Shown: in pieces, positions 20,600 to 33,747 of the stretch
Numbering within the stretch: the first letter of the stretch is position 1
Layout: every line of letters starts with the position of its first letter
Assembly (NCBI RefSeq): GCF_030580995.1
Contig: NZ_JAUQSZ010000007.1
Location: forward strand, 152,757-216,756
Direction: 5' to 3'
Origin: Sphingomonas immobilis
GTDB taxonomy: Bacteria; Pseudomonadota; Alphaproteobacteria; Sphingomonadales; Sphingomonadaceae
Length of the DNA: 64,000 nucleotides
The notes under the pieces: model-generated
Databases searched by the model: none
Seen by the model: the letters and a program-made list of their open reading frames with translations, nothing else
Told to the model about the DNA's origin: nothing
Made by a program: the position numbers and the translations under genes

Positions 20600-20661
20600 A
20601 AAGGTGGAAAGCGTGAGCGCTACCGCTTATCGTCGTAGGGTTGCCCGGCAGGAGCCCGCCC

Positions 20662-21315
20662 ATGACGCCCATCATCACCGCTTTCGAAAATTCGCCCGAT
20701 CGCGGGCGGGGGCTGGCTCGCGACATGCGGGTGCGATGGGCGCTGGAGGAACTGGGGCTGGCGTATGATGTGCGGCTTGTCTCCTTCGCGCAGATGAAGG
20801 CGCCTGAGCATCTCGCGCGCAACCCGTTCGGGCAGATCCCGACGTGTGAGGACGGCGCGCTCACGCTGTTCGAATCGGGCGGGATCATCCTGCATATTGC
20901 GCAGCATCACGCCGGGTTGCTGCCAGAGGATGCCGATGCGCGGGCGCGGGCGGTGACGTGGATGTTCGCGGCCGTAGCGACGGTCGAGCCGCCGATCGTC
21001 GACCTGACGATGGCGATGCTGTTCGAGCGCGACAAGAGCTGGTTCGCGGAGCGGCTGCCGGTGCTGCAGGCGGCCGTGCGCACGCGGCTCGACCAGCTTG
21101 CCGCGCATCTCGGCGATGCGACCTGGCTCGACGGGGCGTTCAGCGCGGGCGACCTGATGATGGTGCATGTGCTGCAGCGGCTGGGAAGTTCGGGCGTGCT
21201 GGCCGACTATCCGACCATTGCCGCCTATCTCGCGCGGGCGGAGGCGCGGCCGGCGTACGCGCGCGCGTTCGCGGCTCAGAAGGCGGTGTTCGAGGCGTCG
21301 CAGGCCGGGGCGTGA
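20662..21315 (+). CDS. glutathione S-transferase family protein
   Basis: 217 residues. The N-terminal thioredoxin-like domain includes MRVRWALEELGLAYDVRLV and the SNAIL-type glutathione contact LFESGGIILHIAQHHAGLLP; the C-terminal domain is helical and ends in the usual YPTIAAYLARAEARPAYARAFA motif. Conjugates glutathione to electrophiles in the cytoplasm; substrate unknown. The ATG at 20662 is preceded by GGAG. Its TGA overlaps the ATG of the lipoprotein gene (TGATG). Confidence 0.92.
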   Translation: MTPIITAFENSPDRGRGLARDMRVRWALEELGLAYDVRLVSFAQMKAPEHLARNPFGQIPTCEDGALTLFESGGIILHIAQHHAGLLPEDADARARAVTWMFAAVATVEPPIVDLTMAMLFERDKSWFAERLPVLQAAVRTRLDQLAAHLGDATWLDGAFSAGDLMMVHVLQRLGSSGVLADYPTIAAYLARAEARPAYARAFAAQKAVFEASQAGA

Positions 21316-21881
21316 TGCGGGCGGGGGCCTGGCTTTTGCTGGGACTGCTCGTGACAGGATGTGCGCCGACGCGGCCGCCACCACCGCGCGTGATATTCGG
21401 CGGGATACCGGCGAGCGGCAGCCTCCGCGATGCGCAGAAGGCGGGCTTCACGACCTGCTTTCAGCCCGATGCTGTTCACATGCGCTGCAGCCGCCACGGC
21501 CTGATGCTGGTGGGAACCGGGCCGTATGAGGCGGCGGTCGATCTCGTCGGCGGCGATGGCAGCGGCGGGTTCGATCAGGTGACGCTGTGGCACAAGACGG
21601 ATCAATACGCGGTCTATGCGATCACCGATGTGCTGGAAAAGCAGGGCTGGAAACATTGCAGCACGGCGACGGCGGGCGGTGGCGGTGACCAGATCATCTA
21701 CACGCGCGCGGGCGCGCCGGTGCGGGTATCGATGGACCTGAGCTATTGGGGATCGCGGCGGCTGCGGGTGATACCGCTGTGGAACAAGAAAGAGCCTGTG
21801 TGTCAGGCGGCCACGAGCGCGGCGCGGAGCGTCACGTCGACCGGCGATCCGTCGTCCGCGAGGACCAGCGCCGCGCCGTAG
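21315..21881 (+). CDS. small lipoprotein
   Basis: 188 residues. A short basic start and hydrophobic run end in the lipobox LVTGC (Cys18), so it is a lipoprotein; the mature part begins with Pro-rich APTRPPPP and has no recognised domain. Start is coupled to the GST stop (TGATG). Its last 79 bases overlap the PPTase gene on the other strand, and the final 26 residues (after EPVCQAA) look like low-complexity read-through, so the C-terminus may not be conserved. Confidence 0.75.
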   Translation: MRAGAWLLLGLLVTGCAPTRPPPPRVIFGGIPASGSLRDAQKAGFTTCFQPDAVHMRCSRHGLMLVGTGPYEAAVDLVGGDGSGGFDQVTLWHKTDQYAVYAITDVLEKQGWKHCSTATAGGGGDQIIYTRAGAPVRVSMDLSYWGSRRLRVIPLWNKKEPVCQAATSAARSVTSTGDPSSARTSAAP

Positions 21882-22462
21882 TTCGCGGAGAGATCAAGGC
21901 GCGTGATCGCCCAGCCGTCCGCGCCCGCGATCAGGCGGGCGTCGTGGCCTGCCGAAACCTCGAAGGCGTCGAGCGGGTAAGAGAGGCCCATGCCGATCGC
22001 CTTCACGAAGGCTTCCTTGCGCGCCCATACGTCGAAGAAGGCGTGGCGGGCCTCGGCTTCGGGGAGGGCGTGGAGCGCCGCGATCTCGTTTGCGCCGAAC
22101 AGGCCGGCGGCGAGATCGCGCCAGTCGACGGCGGTGTCGTGCGCCTCGATGTCTAGGCCGACCTCGACCGAAGAGATGGCAATCGCCCAGGTGTCCCCCG
22201 AGTGCGTTGCGCTGAAACGCACGGCGTTATTGGAGAGGCGCGGCTTACCGTAGACATTCTCGGTGTAAACGAGACGCTCTGCGGTTGCTGTCCCCAGCAC
22301 CTCGCGCAACCGCGCGCGTCGCACAACGAAGCGGCGGCGGTCGCGGGCGAAGTGGAAACGCGCGGCACGCTCTCGCTCTTCCACCGACAGCAGGTGCGTC
22401 AGCCGCGCGACCTCAGCCTCGCCGACGTCGAGGCTGCCGTGAAAGACCTCGGCGTGCGCCAC
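21803..22462 (-). CDS. 4'-phosphopantetheinyl transferase (Sfp type)
   Basis: 219 residues. Family motifs: VGLDIEAHD (Mg-binding Asp and Glu) and FFDVWARKEAFVKAIGMGL (W-x-x-K-E-A). The enzyme moves phosphopantetheine from CoA to the Ser of carrier domains, here most likely Ser1022 of the C-A-PCP-TE protein and Ser525 of the A-PCP protein. The GTG at 22462-22460 lies one base after the synthetase TGA; the frame is open upstream but that would lie inside the synthetase gene. Last gene of the four-gene NRPS unit. Overlaps the lipoprotein gene tail-to-tail. Confidence 0.92.
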   Translation of the reverse strand: MAHAEVFHGSLDVGEAEVARLTHLLSVEERERAARFHFARDRRRFVVRRARLREVLGTATAERLVYTENVYGKPRLSNNAVRFSATHSGDTWAIAISSVEVGLDIEAHDTAVDWRDLAAGLFGANEIAALHALPEAEARHAFFDVWARKEAFVKAIGMGLSYPLDAFEVSAGHDARLIAGADGWAITRLDLSANYGAALVLADDGSPVDVTLRAALVAA

Positions 22463-22463
22463 C

Positions 22464-26440
<3,977 letters not shown>

Positions 26441-26444
<4 letters not shown>

Positions 26445-27664
26445 CCGAAGGTCACTCGCAGGTTTTTGAGGCCGCGAAGGCCGAGGTTCGCACGCCATTC
26501 GAGCTTCTGCTCGGGGAGCGCGAGGTTGGGGAGGCGGGTCAGCAGGGCACGGAACGCGACCTTGCCCTCCATGCGGGCGAGCGGCGCACCGAAGCAGAAA
26601 TGCGCCGCCCAGCCGAACGCCATGTGGCGATTGTCGGCGCGGCGGAAATCGAGCGCGTCGGGATCGGCGAAGCGTTCCGGGTCGCGGTTGGCGGCGGCCA
26701 TCACCGCCATCACCGGTGTGCCCTTGCGGATGAGCTTGCCGCCCATCAGCGTATCCTCGGTGGCGATGCGCGAGGTGTGCTGCGACGGCGATTCGTAGCG
26801 CAGCAGTTCCTCGATCGCGCTCGGCATGATCTCGGGATCGGCATCGCGCAGTTCGGCGAGCTTCTCGGGCTGGCGGAATAGCGTGAGCATGCCGCAGCCG
26901 ATGAGGTTGGTGGTGGTCTCCTGCCCGCCGACCATCGTGACGATGGCGTTGGCGATGACCTCGTCCTCGGTCAGTTTCTGGCCGTCGATCTCGGCCTCGA
27001 CCAGCGACTTGACGAGGCCGTCCTTGAGGCTGCCCGAGCGGATCGCGTGGCGGAAATAGGCGGACATATCCTCGGTCGACTTCAGCACCTGCGCGATGCC
27101 GTCCGGATTGTGCGAGAAATTGCCGAGCATCTGCGCATAGTCGGCGGACCAGGCCTTGAGCTGGGCGTGATCCTCCTCCGGCACGCCCATCAGGTGCGCG
27201 AAGACGATCGACGGGAAGGGCTCGGCGAAATCGGTGAGGATATCGATCTCACCGTTGGGCAGCGCCTTGTCGATCAGGCGGTTGGCGACCTCGTTGACCA
27301 TCTCGTCGAGCAGCTCGACGCGGCGCGGCGTGAAGGCGGTCGAGCAGAGTTTGCGCAGGATCGTGTGGTTGGGCGGATCGAGGAACAGCATCTGCTTGAC
27401 CATCACGTTCGCGATCGGCTCGATCGAGCCGAGGCCCATCGCGCGCATATGTTCCGGCGAGGGCGTGCGATCGGCGGACATGCGGTGCAGCACGGCGTGG
27501 ACGTCCGAATAGCGGGTGACGACCCAGCTGTGCAGATACGGATCCCAATAGACCGGATCCTCCTCGCGCAGTCGCATGTAGAGCGGATACGGATCCGCCA
27601 GCACCGCCGGATCGAGCAGACGGAACAGGCTGAGCGAGGGATCGGATACGGGCTTCGTCGCCAT
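26441..27664 (-). CDS. cytochrome P450 of the NRPS unit
   Basis: 407 residues, soluble bacterial type. I-helix GGQETTTN (246-253), ExxR at E286-R289, heme loop FGWAAHFCFGAPLAR with the ligand Cys357. The oxygen-activating position shows G-G-x-E-T instead of the common A-G-x-D/E-T. Start ATG at 27664 overlaps the TAA of the A-PCP gene by one base (TAATG), and its stop overlaps the next NRPS start, so it is embedded between the two synthetase genes. By analogy with P450s that hydroxylate PCP-bound amino acids loaded by A-PCP partners (the NovI and NikQ type), beta-hydroxylation of the PCP-bound leucine is the likely job; that is inference. Confidence 0.94.
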
Positions 27665-29412
27665 TATGCCGAGAGCCTCGCGATATCCTCGTCGCTCATC
27701 GATTCGATCTTGGCGAAGATCAGGTTCTCGACGACCTCGGCGAGCTTCGCGACGGTCGGCGCTTCGAACAGGTGGAACAGCGAGAGGTCGATGCCGAAGG
27801 CGTCGCGCGCGCGGATGATGACCTGCGTACCGAGCAGCGAGTGGCCGCCGAGCAGGAAGAAATCGTCGTCGACGCCGAAGCCCTTGTGGCCGAGCACGTC
27901 GCTGATGATCTCGAACAGGCGCTGCTCGGTCGGGGTCGAAGGCGCGCGCGCTTCGGTGCCTTCGATCATCATGCACGTAAGCGGATCGGGCAGGGCGCGG
28001 ACATCGACCTTGCCGTTGGCCGTGAGCGGCATCGTTTCGAGATGCGCGAAGTGCGTCGGGACCATGTAATCCGGCAGCGTCTCGGCCAGCGCGGCGCGCA
28101 GGCTTCCGGCGGTGGTGTCCGAAGCGGGCACGACATAGGCGACCAGTTCGCCGTCGCGGACGACGACGTGGCTGGAGGCGACGTCCGCCAGCGCGCCCAG
28201 CGCGGCAGTGACTTCGGCCGGCTCGATGCGGTGCCCGCGCACCTTCACCTGGCCGTCGACGCGGCCGAGGAACTGGTATTCGCCGCTTTCAAGGCGCAGC
28301 GCGAGATCGCCGGTCAGGTATAGGCGGCCATATTCCTCATGCACCGCGAACTTGCGCTCGGTGAGCGCTGCGTCGCCGCGGTAGCCGCGCGCGACCTGCG
28401 CGCCGCCGATGCAGATCTCGCCCGCGCAGCCGGGGGCGACGTCGTTGCCCATCGGATCGAGCAGGTGAATCGTGGTGCCCGCGATCGCACTCCCGATCGC
28501 GGGCAGCCCGGCGCCATCGCTCGCGACGACACCCGAGGTCGCGACGACGGTGCATTCGGTGGGGCCGTAATTGTTGACGAAGGCGAAGCGCTGGCCCGCC
28601 TTGGGGCGCACCGTGAGCTTGTCGGCGCCGGTGAGGAGTACGCGCAGCGCGGCGTCGGTAGGCCAGTCCATGCGGACGAGCGGCTCGGCGAGGGCGGTCG
28701 GCGCGAAGGCGACCTCGACGCGCTGCGCGACCAGCCAGTCCTTCAGCGCGTGCGTGTCGAGTCGGGTCGCGTCGTCAGCGAGAACGAGCGTGCCGCCCGC
28801 CGCCAGCGTGGGCCACACTTCCCATGCCGCCGCATCGAAACCGAGCCCGGCGAGGTGCGATGAGCGCGTGCCCGCCGTCACCGCGAACGCTGCATTGTGC
28901 CAGTCGACCAGCGCGGCGAGATTGTCGTGGCCGACCTCGACCGCCTTGGGCTCGCCGGTCGAGCCCGAGGTGAAGATGACATAGGCGAGATCGCCGGTCG
29001 CAGGCGGCATCGCCGTGCCGCGCGCGTCGGGGGCGACGACGGGCGTCTCGCCGGCGATGTCGCCCAGATCGGTGATGATCGCCGAGCAATCGGCGCGCGC
29101 GACGAAGCTCGCGAAGCGTGCCTGCGGCCAGGCGGGATCGAGCGGGAGATAGCCCGCGCCCACGCGCCACGCGGCGAGCAACGCGGTGATCTGTGCGATC
29201 GAGCGCGGCAGGCAGACCGCGACGAGCGAGCCGGGGGTGACGCCTGCGGTGACGAGCGCGCCGGCGAGACTGCTCACCCGTGCGTCGAGATCGGCATAGC
29301 TGATCGTGCCTTCGGGTGCTTCGATAGCCGTCGCAGAAAGCTGCGCATGTCGCGCGACACGCAGGCTGATGGAGGACGGCAGCACATTCGCTGTCGCTGT
29401 CTGGTCACGCAT
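27664..29412 (-). CDS. free-standing adenylation-PCP protein (Leu predicted)
   Basis: 582 residues. Adenylation domain about 15-475: FTSGSTGEPKA (147-157), GEICIGG, TGDLALR, NGKVD with K468. Pocket residues aligned to GrsA: D193 A194 W197 F236 L260 G262 N281 V289 V290 K468, identical to a published leucine code. PCP domain about 490-570 with GGHSLL, Ser525. No condensation domain, so it loads an amino acid onto its own carrier for the partner protein and, probably, for the P450. First gene of the unit; start ATG at 29412, with 230 bases of AT-richer upstream DNA shared with the DUF2141 gene. No MbtH-like gene is seen nearby. Confidence 0.94.
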   Translation of the reverse strand: MRDQTATANVLPSSISLRVARHAQLSATAIEAPEGTISYADLDARVSSLAGALVTAGVTPGSLVAVCLPRSIAQITALLAAWRVGAGYLPLDPAWPQARFASFVARADCSAIITDLGDIAGETPVVAPDARGTAMPPATGDLAYVIFTSGSTGEPKAVEVGHDNLAALVDWHNAAFAVTAGTRSSHLAGLGFDAAAWEVWPTLAAGGTLVLADDATRLDTHALKDWLVAQRVEVAFAPTALAEPLVRMDWPTDAALRVLLTGADKLTVRPKAGQRFAFVNNYGPTECTVVATSGVVASDGAGLPAIGSAIAGTTIHLLDPMGNDVAPGCAGEICIGGAQVARGYRGDAALTERKFAVHEEYGRLYLTGDLALRLESGEYQFLGRVDGQVKVRGHRIEPAEVTAALGALADVASSHVVVRDGELVAYVVPASDTTAGSLRAALAETLPDYMVPTHFAHLETMPLTANGKVDVRALPDPLTCMMIEGTEARAPSTPTEQRLFEIISDVLGHKGFGVDDDFFLLGGHSLLGTQVIIRARDAFGIDLSLFHLFEAPTVAKLAEVVENLIFAKIESMSDEDIARLSA

Positions 29413-29642
29413 TCCGGTCTCCCAAGTTGCGCACACCAAAGCAAAAAAACGTGAGTTATCCCTTAAGGTCGATTGCCGGCCTGTGTCTGAAAGTCGATTT
29501 TTCCACATTCCGTCGAAATTTGTCGCTAACGCCCGTGGAAGGGAGCGAACGGCGCGATACAGCGGCTGTTCACGCAGAAAATCGCATCGGTTCCGGGTTC
29601 GCGCATGGCGAGCCCGAAACCCTTTGACTGGTGAGGCAGGCT
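29413..29642. promoter_or_regulatory. divergent promoter region, NRPS unit and DUF2141-hpnN
   Basis: About 230 non-coding bases between two divergent transcription units, with the lowest GC stretch of the neighbourhood (29430-29520, including an A7 run and a TTTTT run). Must hold the NRPS promoter and that of the DUF2141 gene. No palindromic operator stands out by eye. Confidence 0.5.
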
Positions 29643-30116
29643 TTGTTGAATACCAAGACGTTACGCGGGAGCGCGCTGGTCGGCCCGGCTGGCTTGCTGA
29701 TGCTGGCACCCCTGGTGACGGGTGCAGCCGAAAGCCCGAGCGTGCTGCATATCGACTTCACCAACCTGCGCACCGCCAAGGGCGTGGTGCATCTGGACGT
29801 ATGCACCAAGGCGCAGTTCCTGAAGGAATGTCCCATCTCGGCCGATACGCCGTCGAAGATCGGCGGCGTGCGGCTGACGGTGAAGGGCCTGCCCGCCGGC
29901 ACCTATGCGATCCAGGCGTTCCTCGACGAGAACGGGAACAAGAAGGTGGATCGCGGTTTGTTCGGCATGCCGAAGGAAGGCGTCGGCTTCTCGAACGACG
30001 CCAAGATCACCTTCGGCCCGCCGAGCTGGAAGGACGCGGCGTTCACCACCAACGGCGCGGAGCAGACCATTCACATCAAGATGCGCTATTTCCTCGGCGG
30101 CGAGAATCCGCGTTAA
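29643..30116 (+). CDS. DUF2141 family exported protein of the hopanoid locus
   Basis: About 157 residues with a signal peptide (GPAGLLMLAPLVTGAAES). The mature part VLHIDFTNLRTAKGVVHLDVC, LTVKGLPAGTYAIQAFLDENGNKKVDRGLFGMPKEGVGFSND is the DUF2141 pattern, a small beta-sandwich of unknown function. It is directly followed by hpnN (TAA then GTG, no gap), which suggests a periplasmic role tied to hopanoid transport. The start is uncertain: TTG at 29643 has AGG ahead of it; GTG at 29631 is an alternative. Confidence 0.8.
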   Translation: MLNTKTLRGSALVGPAGLLMLAPLVTGAAESPSVLHIDFTNLRTAKGVVHLDVCTKAQFLKECPISADTPSKIGGVRLTVKGLPAGTYAIQAFLDENGNKKVDRGLFGMPKEGVGFSNDAKITFGPPSWKDAAFTTNGAEQTIHIKMRYFLGGENPR

Positions 30117-32726
30117 GTGATCGCGAATTTCATCCTCGGGCTGGTCGCGGCCAGCGTGCGGCGGCCCGTGGCCGTGGCGTTGCTGTGCCTCGCGCTGACG
30201 GCGGGCGCGATCGCCTATGCTGCCGGCAATTTCGCGATGACGACCGACACGGCGGCGCTGATCTCCCCGCAGGTCGACTGGCGCAAGAACGAGCAGGCGG
30301 TGGAGAATGCGTTCCCGCATCTGAAGGATTCGCTGCTGATCATCGTCGATGGCGAGACGCCCGAGCTGGCGGAGAGCGCCGCTACGAAACTGACCGAGCG
30401 GCTGACGACCGACACGAAGCAGTTCCGGCGCGTGGCGCGGCCGGATGGCGGCGCGTTCTTCGCGCGCGAAGGGCTGATGTTCGGATCGACCGAGAGCGTC
30501 CGCAAGGCGACCGAGGCGCTGATCAAGGCGCAGCCGCTGCTGGGGCCGCTGGCGCGCGACCCGTCGCTGCGCGGTGTGGCGCAGGCGTTCGGCACCGCGC
30601 TGACCGGGGTGGAGCAGGGCGAGGCCAAGCTCGCCGATCTCGACAAGCCGATGAAGCGGCTGGGCGATGCGCTCGACACGTCGCTGAGTGGCAAGACGGC
30701 GTATTTCTCCTGGCAGGAATTGATGGCGGAGCCGGGCAGCGGGCTCGACGCGCCGAAGCGCAGGCTGATCCTCGTCCAGCCCAAGCTCGACTATAACTCG
30801 CTGAAACCCGGCGAGGATGCCGTCGCCGCCATCGCCGCGCACGCGAACGCGCTCGGCCTCGACGCGGCGCACGGCGTTTCCGTGCGGTCGACCGGCGAGG
30901 TGCCACTCAACGACGAGGAGTTCGGCAGCCTCGAGGAGAATATCGGCTTCGTCGGCGCGGTGATGGCGCTCGCGATGCTGGTGACTTTGTGGTTCGCGAC
31001 GCGCTCGGCCAAGATCGTCGCGGCGATCGTGCTGTCGATCGTGGCGGGGTTGATCGTCACGACCGCGCTCGGTCTGCTGGCGGTGCGCGAACTGAACCTG
31101 ATTTCGGTCGCGTTCATTCCGCTGTTCGTCGGGCTGGGTGTGGATTTCGGCATCCAGATCAGCGTGCGCTTCAATGCCGAGCGGCTGGAGGGGCTCGACT
31201 ATGCGCCCGCGTTGACCGGGGCGGCGACCGCGCTGGCGGCACCGCTGGCGCTGGCGGCGGGGGCGGTGTTCCTCGGCTTCGGGGCGTTCCTGCCGACCGA
31301 TTATATCGGCATCACCGAACTCGGCATCATCGCCGGCATCGGCATGATCGTCGCGCTGCTGCTGAGCGTGACCTTGCTGCCCGCGCTGCTGATGCTGTTC
31401 CGGCCGGGTGCGCCGCGACGCGAAGTGGGGTTCAAGGAGGCCGCGCCGGTCGACCGCTGGCTGCACACGCATCGCAGGCATGTGCTGTGGGCGTTCGCGA
31501 TCTCCATGCTGGTGTCGGTCGCGCTGCTGCCGTTCGTGCGTTTCGACTTCAACCCGCTGCATCTGCGCAACCCGGATATGCCGGCGATGCGGGCGCTGGG
31601 CGATCTCATCAAGGATCCGCTGCGCACGCCCAACACGATCAACCTGCTCGCCGCGAATCCGCAAGCCGCAAAGACGATGGCGGCGCGGCTGGCGACGCTG
31701 CCCGAGGTCGCCGAGGCGATCACGCTCGACAGTTTCGTGCCCGAAGACCAGCCCGCCAAGCTCGCGCTGCTGCAGGATGCGGCGCTGCTGCTCGATCCGA
31801 CGATCAACCCGTTCGACATGGCGCCCGCGCCGAGCGATGCGGAGAATGTCGCCGCCTTGGCGTCAACGGCGGCACAGTTGCGCAAGGTGGGCACGGGCGA
31901 CGCCACCGCGCTGCGGCTGGCGGGCGTGCTGGAGCGGCTCGCCAAGGCACCGCCGTCCGCGCGGGCGAAGGCGAGCGAGGTCGTGGTGACGCCGCTCGGA
32001 ACGATGCTCGATCAGGTACGCGCGCCGCTGACCGCCGAGGCGGTGACGCGCGAAACGCTGCCGCCCGAGCTTTCCGGCGACTGGCTGGCGAAGGACGGGC
32101 GTGCGCTGATCCAGGTGTTCCCGAAGGGCGACAGCAACGACAATGCGGTGCTGCGGCGTTTCACGAAGGCGGTGCGCGCGGTCGCGCCGACCGCGTCGGG
32201 CTTGCCGGTGGCGACGCAGGAGGCGGCGGGGACGGTCGCTTGGGCGTTCGTCGAGGCCGGACTGCTCGCGCTGGTGCTGGTGAGCGGGCTGCTGTTCGTC
32301 GTGCTGCGCGATGCGAAGGAGGTCGCCTTCACGCTTGCGCCCGTCGTGCTGTCGGGTTTCCTGACGCTGGGGAGCTGCGTGCTGATCGGGCAGCCGATCA
32401 ACTTTGCCAACATCATCGCCTTCCCGCTGCTGTTCGGCGTCGGCGTTGCGTTCCACATCTATTTCGTGATGGCGTGGCGGGCGGGTGCGACCGATCTGCT
32501 GCAATCGAGCCTGGCGCGCGCGGTGCTGTTCTCGGCGCTGGCGACGGGCAGCGCGTTCGGCAGCCTGTGGCTGTCGGCGCATCCGGGGACTGCGAGCATG
32601 GGCAAGATCCTGATGATCTCGCTGGCCTGGACTTTGGTGTGCGCGCTGATCTTCGAGCCCGCGCTGCTGGGGCCGCCTAGGGGTTCGAAGGTGCCGACGA
32701 AGCGGGGGGCGCCGGAACCGGCGTGA
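30117..32726 (+). CDS. hpnN: hopanoid transporter HpnN (RND/MMPL type)
   Basis: 869 residues. RND architecture: first helix near 20-36, a large periplasmic loop, then a block of five to six helices (from about 280), repeated in the second half. FVGLGVDFGIQISVRF is the typical MMPL/RND helix-4 motif, and the second-half match is FGVGVAFHIYFVMAW. HpnN moves hopanoids from the inner to the outer membrane in Rhodopseudomonas. The GTG at 30117 follows the DUF2141 stop immediately. The 3' end overlaps the mlaA-like gene on the other strand by 50 bases. Confidence 0.95.
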   Translation: MIANFILGLVAASVRRPVAVALLCLALTAGAIAYAAGNFAMTTDTAALISPQVDWRKNEQAVENAFPHLKDSLLIIVDGETPELAESAATKLTERLTTDTKQFRRVARPDGGAFFAREGLMFGSTESVRKATEALIKAQPLLGPLARDPSLRGVAQAFGTALTGVEQGEAKLADLDKPMKRLGDALDTSLSGKTAYFSWQELMAEPGSGLDAPKRRLILVQPKLDYNSLKPGEDAVAAIAAHANALGLDAAHGVSVRSTGEVPLNDEEFGSLEENIGFVGAVMALAMLVTLWFATRSAKIVAAIVLSIVAGLIVTTALGLLAVRELNLISVAFIPLFVGLGVDFGIQISVRFNAERLEGLDYAPALTGAATALAAPLALAAGAVFLGFGAFLPTDYIGITELGIIAGIGMIVALLLSVTLLPALLMLFRPGAPRREVGFKEAAPVDRWLHTHRRHVLWAFAISMLVSVALLPFVRFDFNPLHLRNPDMPAMRALGDLIKDPLRTPNTINLLAANPQAAKTMAARLATLPEVAEAITLDSFVPEDQPAKLALLQDAALLLDPTINPFDMAPAPSDAENVAALASTAAQLRKVGTGDATALRLAGVLERLAKAPPSARAKASEVVVTPLGTMLDQVRAPLTAEAVTRETLPPELSGDWLAKDGRALIQVFPKGDSNDNAVLRRFTKAVRAVAPTASGLPVATQEAAGTVAWAFVEAGLLALVLVSGLLFVVLRDAKEVAFTLAPVVLSGFLTLGSCVLIGQPINFANIIAFPLLFGVGVAFHIYFVMAWRAGATDLLQSSLARAVLFSALATGSAFGSLWLSAHPGTASMGKILMISLAWTLVCALIFEPALLGPPRGSKVPTKRGAPEPA

Positions 32727-33747
32727 CGGTGGGTGCCGGCTGCTGCACGGCGGCCGGGTCTCGCAACGGATCGGCGAGCGGATCGCCGCTGGCGGGGGCG
32801 GCTGCCGGATCGGCGGGCATGTCCACGGCGTTCGGCGGAGACGCCTGCGGATCGGTCGGCGTATCGCCCGACGCGGCGGCGGGGGCTGCCGGATCCGCCA
32901 TCGGATCGTTGAGCGGATCGTCGAGCGGGCTCGCCGTCTTGCCCTCGCCGTGGCGCAGTTCGTAGATCGTCGCTGCGCGCGTCTGCAGGAAGGCCGAGCG
33001 CAGGGTCGCATAGGGATCGACCGCGCCGTCCAGCAGCACCTTGAGATCGCCGTCCGCCTCGGATCGCTGATCGAGGCCGGTCACGACGCCCTGTGTGATC
33101 TGATAGCGCGCCTGATCGAAGAAGAAGCCGACCGAGGCGGGCAGCACCAAGCCATCGACCGGCCCGCTGGTGAGATCGCGAAAATCGGTCGGCCCGACGA
33201 AGGGGATGAACAGATACGGTCCCGGTCCGATGCCGTAGCGGCCGAGCGTGTTGCCGAAGCCGTTGTCATGGTGCGGCAGGTCGAAGCCTTTGGTCTTGGC
33301 GACATCCACGAGGCCGCCGACGCCGATCGTCGAATTGACGGCGAAGCGGCCGAACGTCTTGACCGCGCGCTTCGGCTTCAATTGCAGGATGTCGTTCACG
33401 AACACGATCGGCTCGCCGACGTTCGAGAAGAAATGCCGGATGCCGCCGCGCACGATCTTCGGCACGACCGTCTTGTACGCCATCGAGACCGGGCGGAAGA
33501 GGATGCGGTCGAGGAACTGATGGATACCGAACAGCCCGCGATTGAGCCCTTCGAGCGGATCGCCCTTGGTATGCGCGTGCTTCGTCTTGACCGGCTTGTC
33601 GACGGCCACCGTGGGTTCGGCGGGAACGGTGAGCGTCGGGCGCACCGGTGGCGGCGCGACCGCCTGAGCCCCCGCGACCGACGGGGCCATCAGCGCCGCG
33701 GCGAGCACGTAGCGGCTCGCCCATCGATCGACCGACCTGCGGATCAG
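32677..33747 (-). CDS. MlaA/VacJ family protein with Asp-Pro-rich tail
   Basis: About 356 residues. The MlaA domain covers GDPLEGLNRGLFGIHQFLDRILFRPVSMAYKTVVP, IRHFFSNVGEPIVFVNDILQLK, NSTIGVGGLVDVA, and GPGPYLFIPFVGPTDFRD. The protein removes or traffics lipids at the outer membrane with an MlaC-like partner, here HpnM just upstream. The signal sequence (YVLAAALMAPSVAGAQA) has no lipobox Cys, unlike classic MlaA. A tail of about 90 residues repeats D-P-L-x-D-P units. No ATG fits: a CTG at 33747 overlapping the hpnM TGA (CTGA) would give a proper signal peptide, a GTG at 33708 only a truncated one. Start is therefore uncertain. Confidence 0.85.
   Translation of the reverse strand: MIRRSVDRWASRYVLAAALMAPSVAGAQAVAPPPVRPTLTVPAEPTVAVDKPVKTKHAHTKGDPLEGLNRGLFGIHQFLDRILFRPVSMAYKTVVPKIVRGGIRHFFSNVGEPIVFVNDILQLKPKRAVKTFGRFAVNSTIGVGGLVDVAKTKGFDLPHHDNGFGNTLGRYGIGPGPYLFIPFVGPTDFRDLTSGPVDGLVLPASVGFFFDQARYQITQGVVTGLDQRSEADGDLKVLLDGAVDPYATLRSAFLQTRAATIYELRHGEGKTASPLDDPLNDPMADPAAPAAASGDTPTDPQASPPNAVDMPADPAAAPASGDPLADPLRDPAAVQQPAPTVTPVPAPPASSAPSNP

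Noticed and set aside
29413..29642. Possible riboswitch ahead of the NRPS unit
   Set aside because: AT-rich but without the paired helices or conserved cores of riboswitch classes I know; treated as a promoter region.
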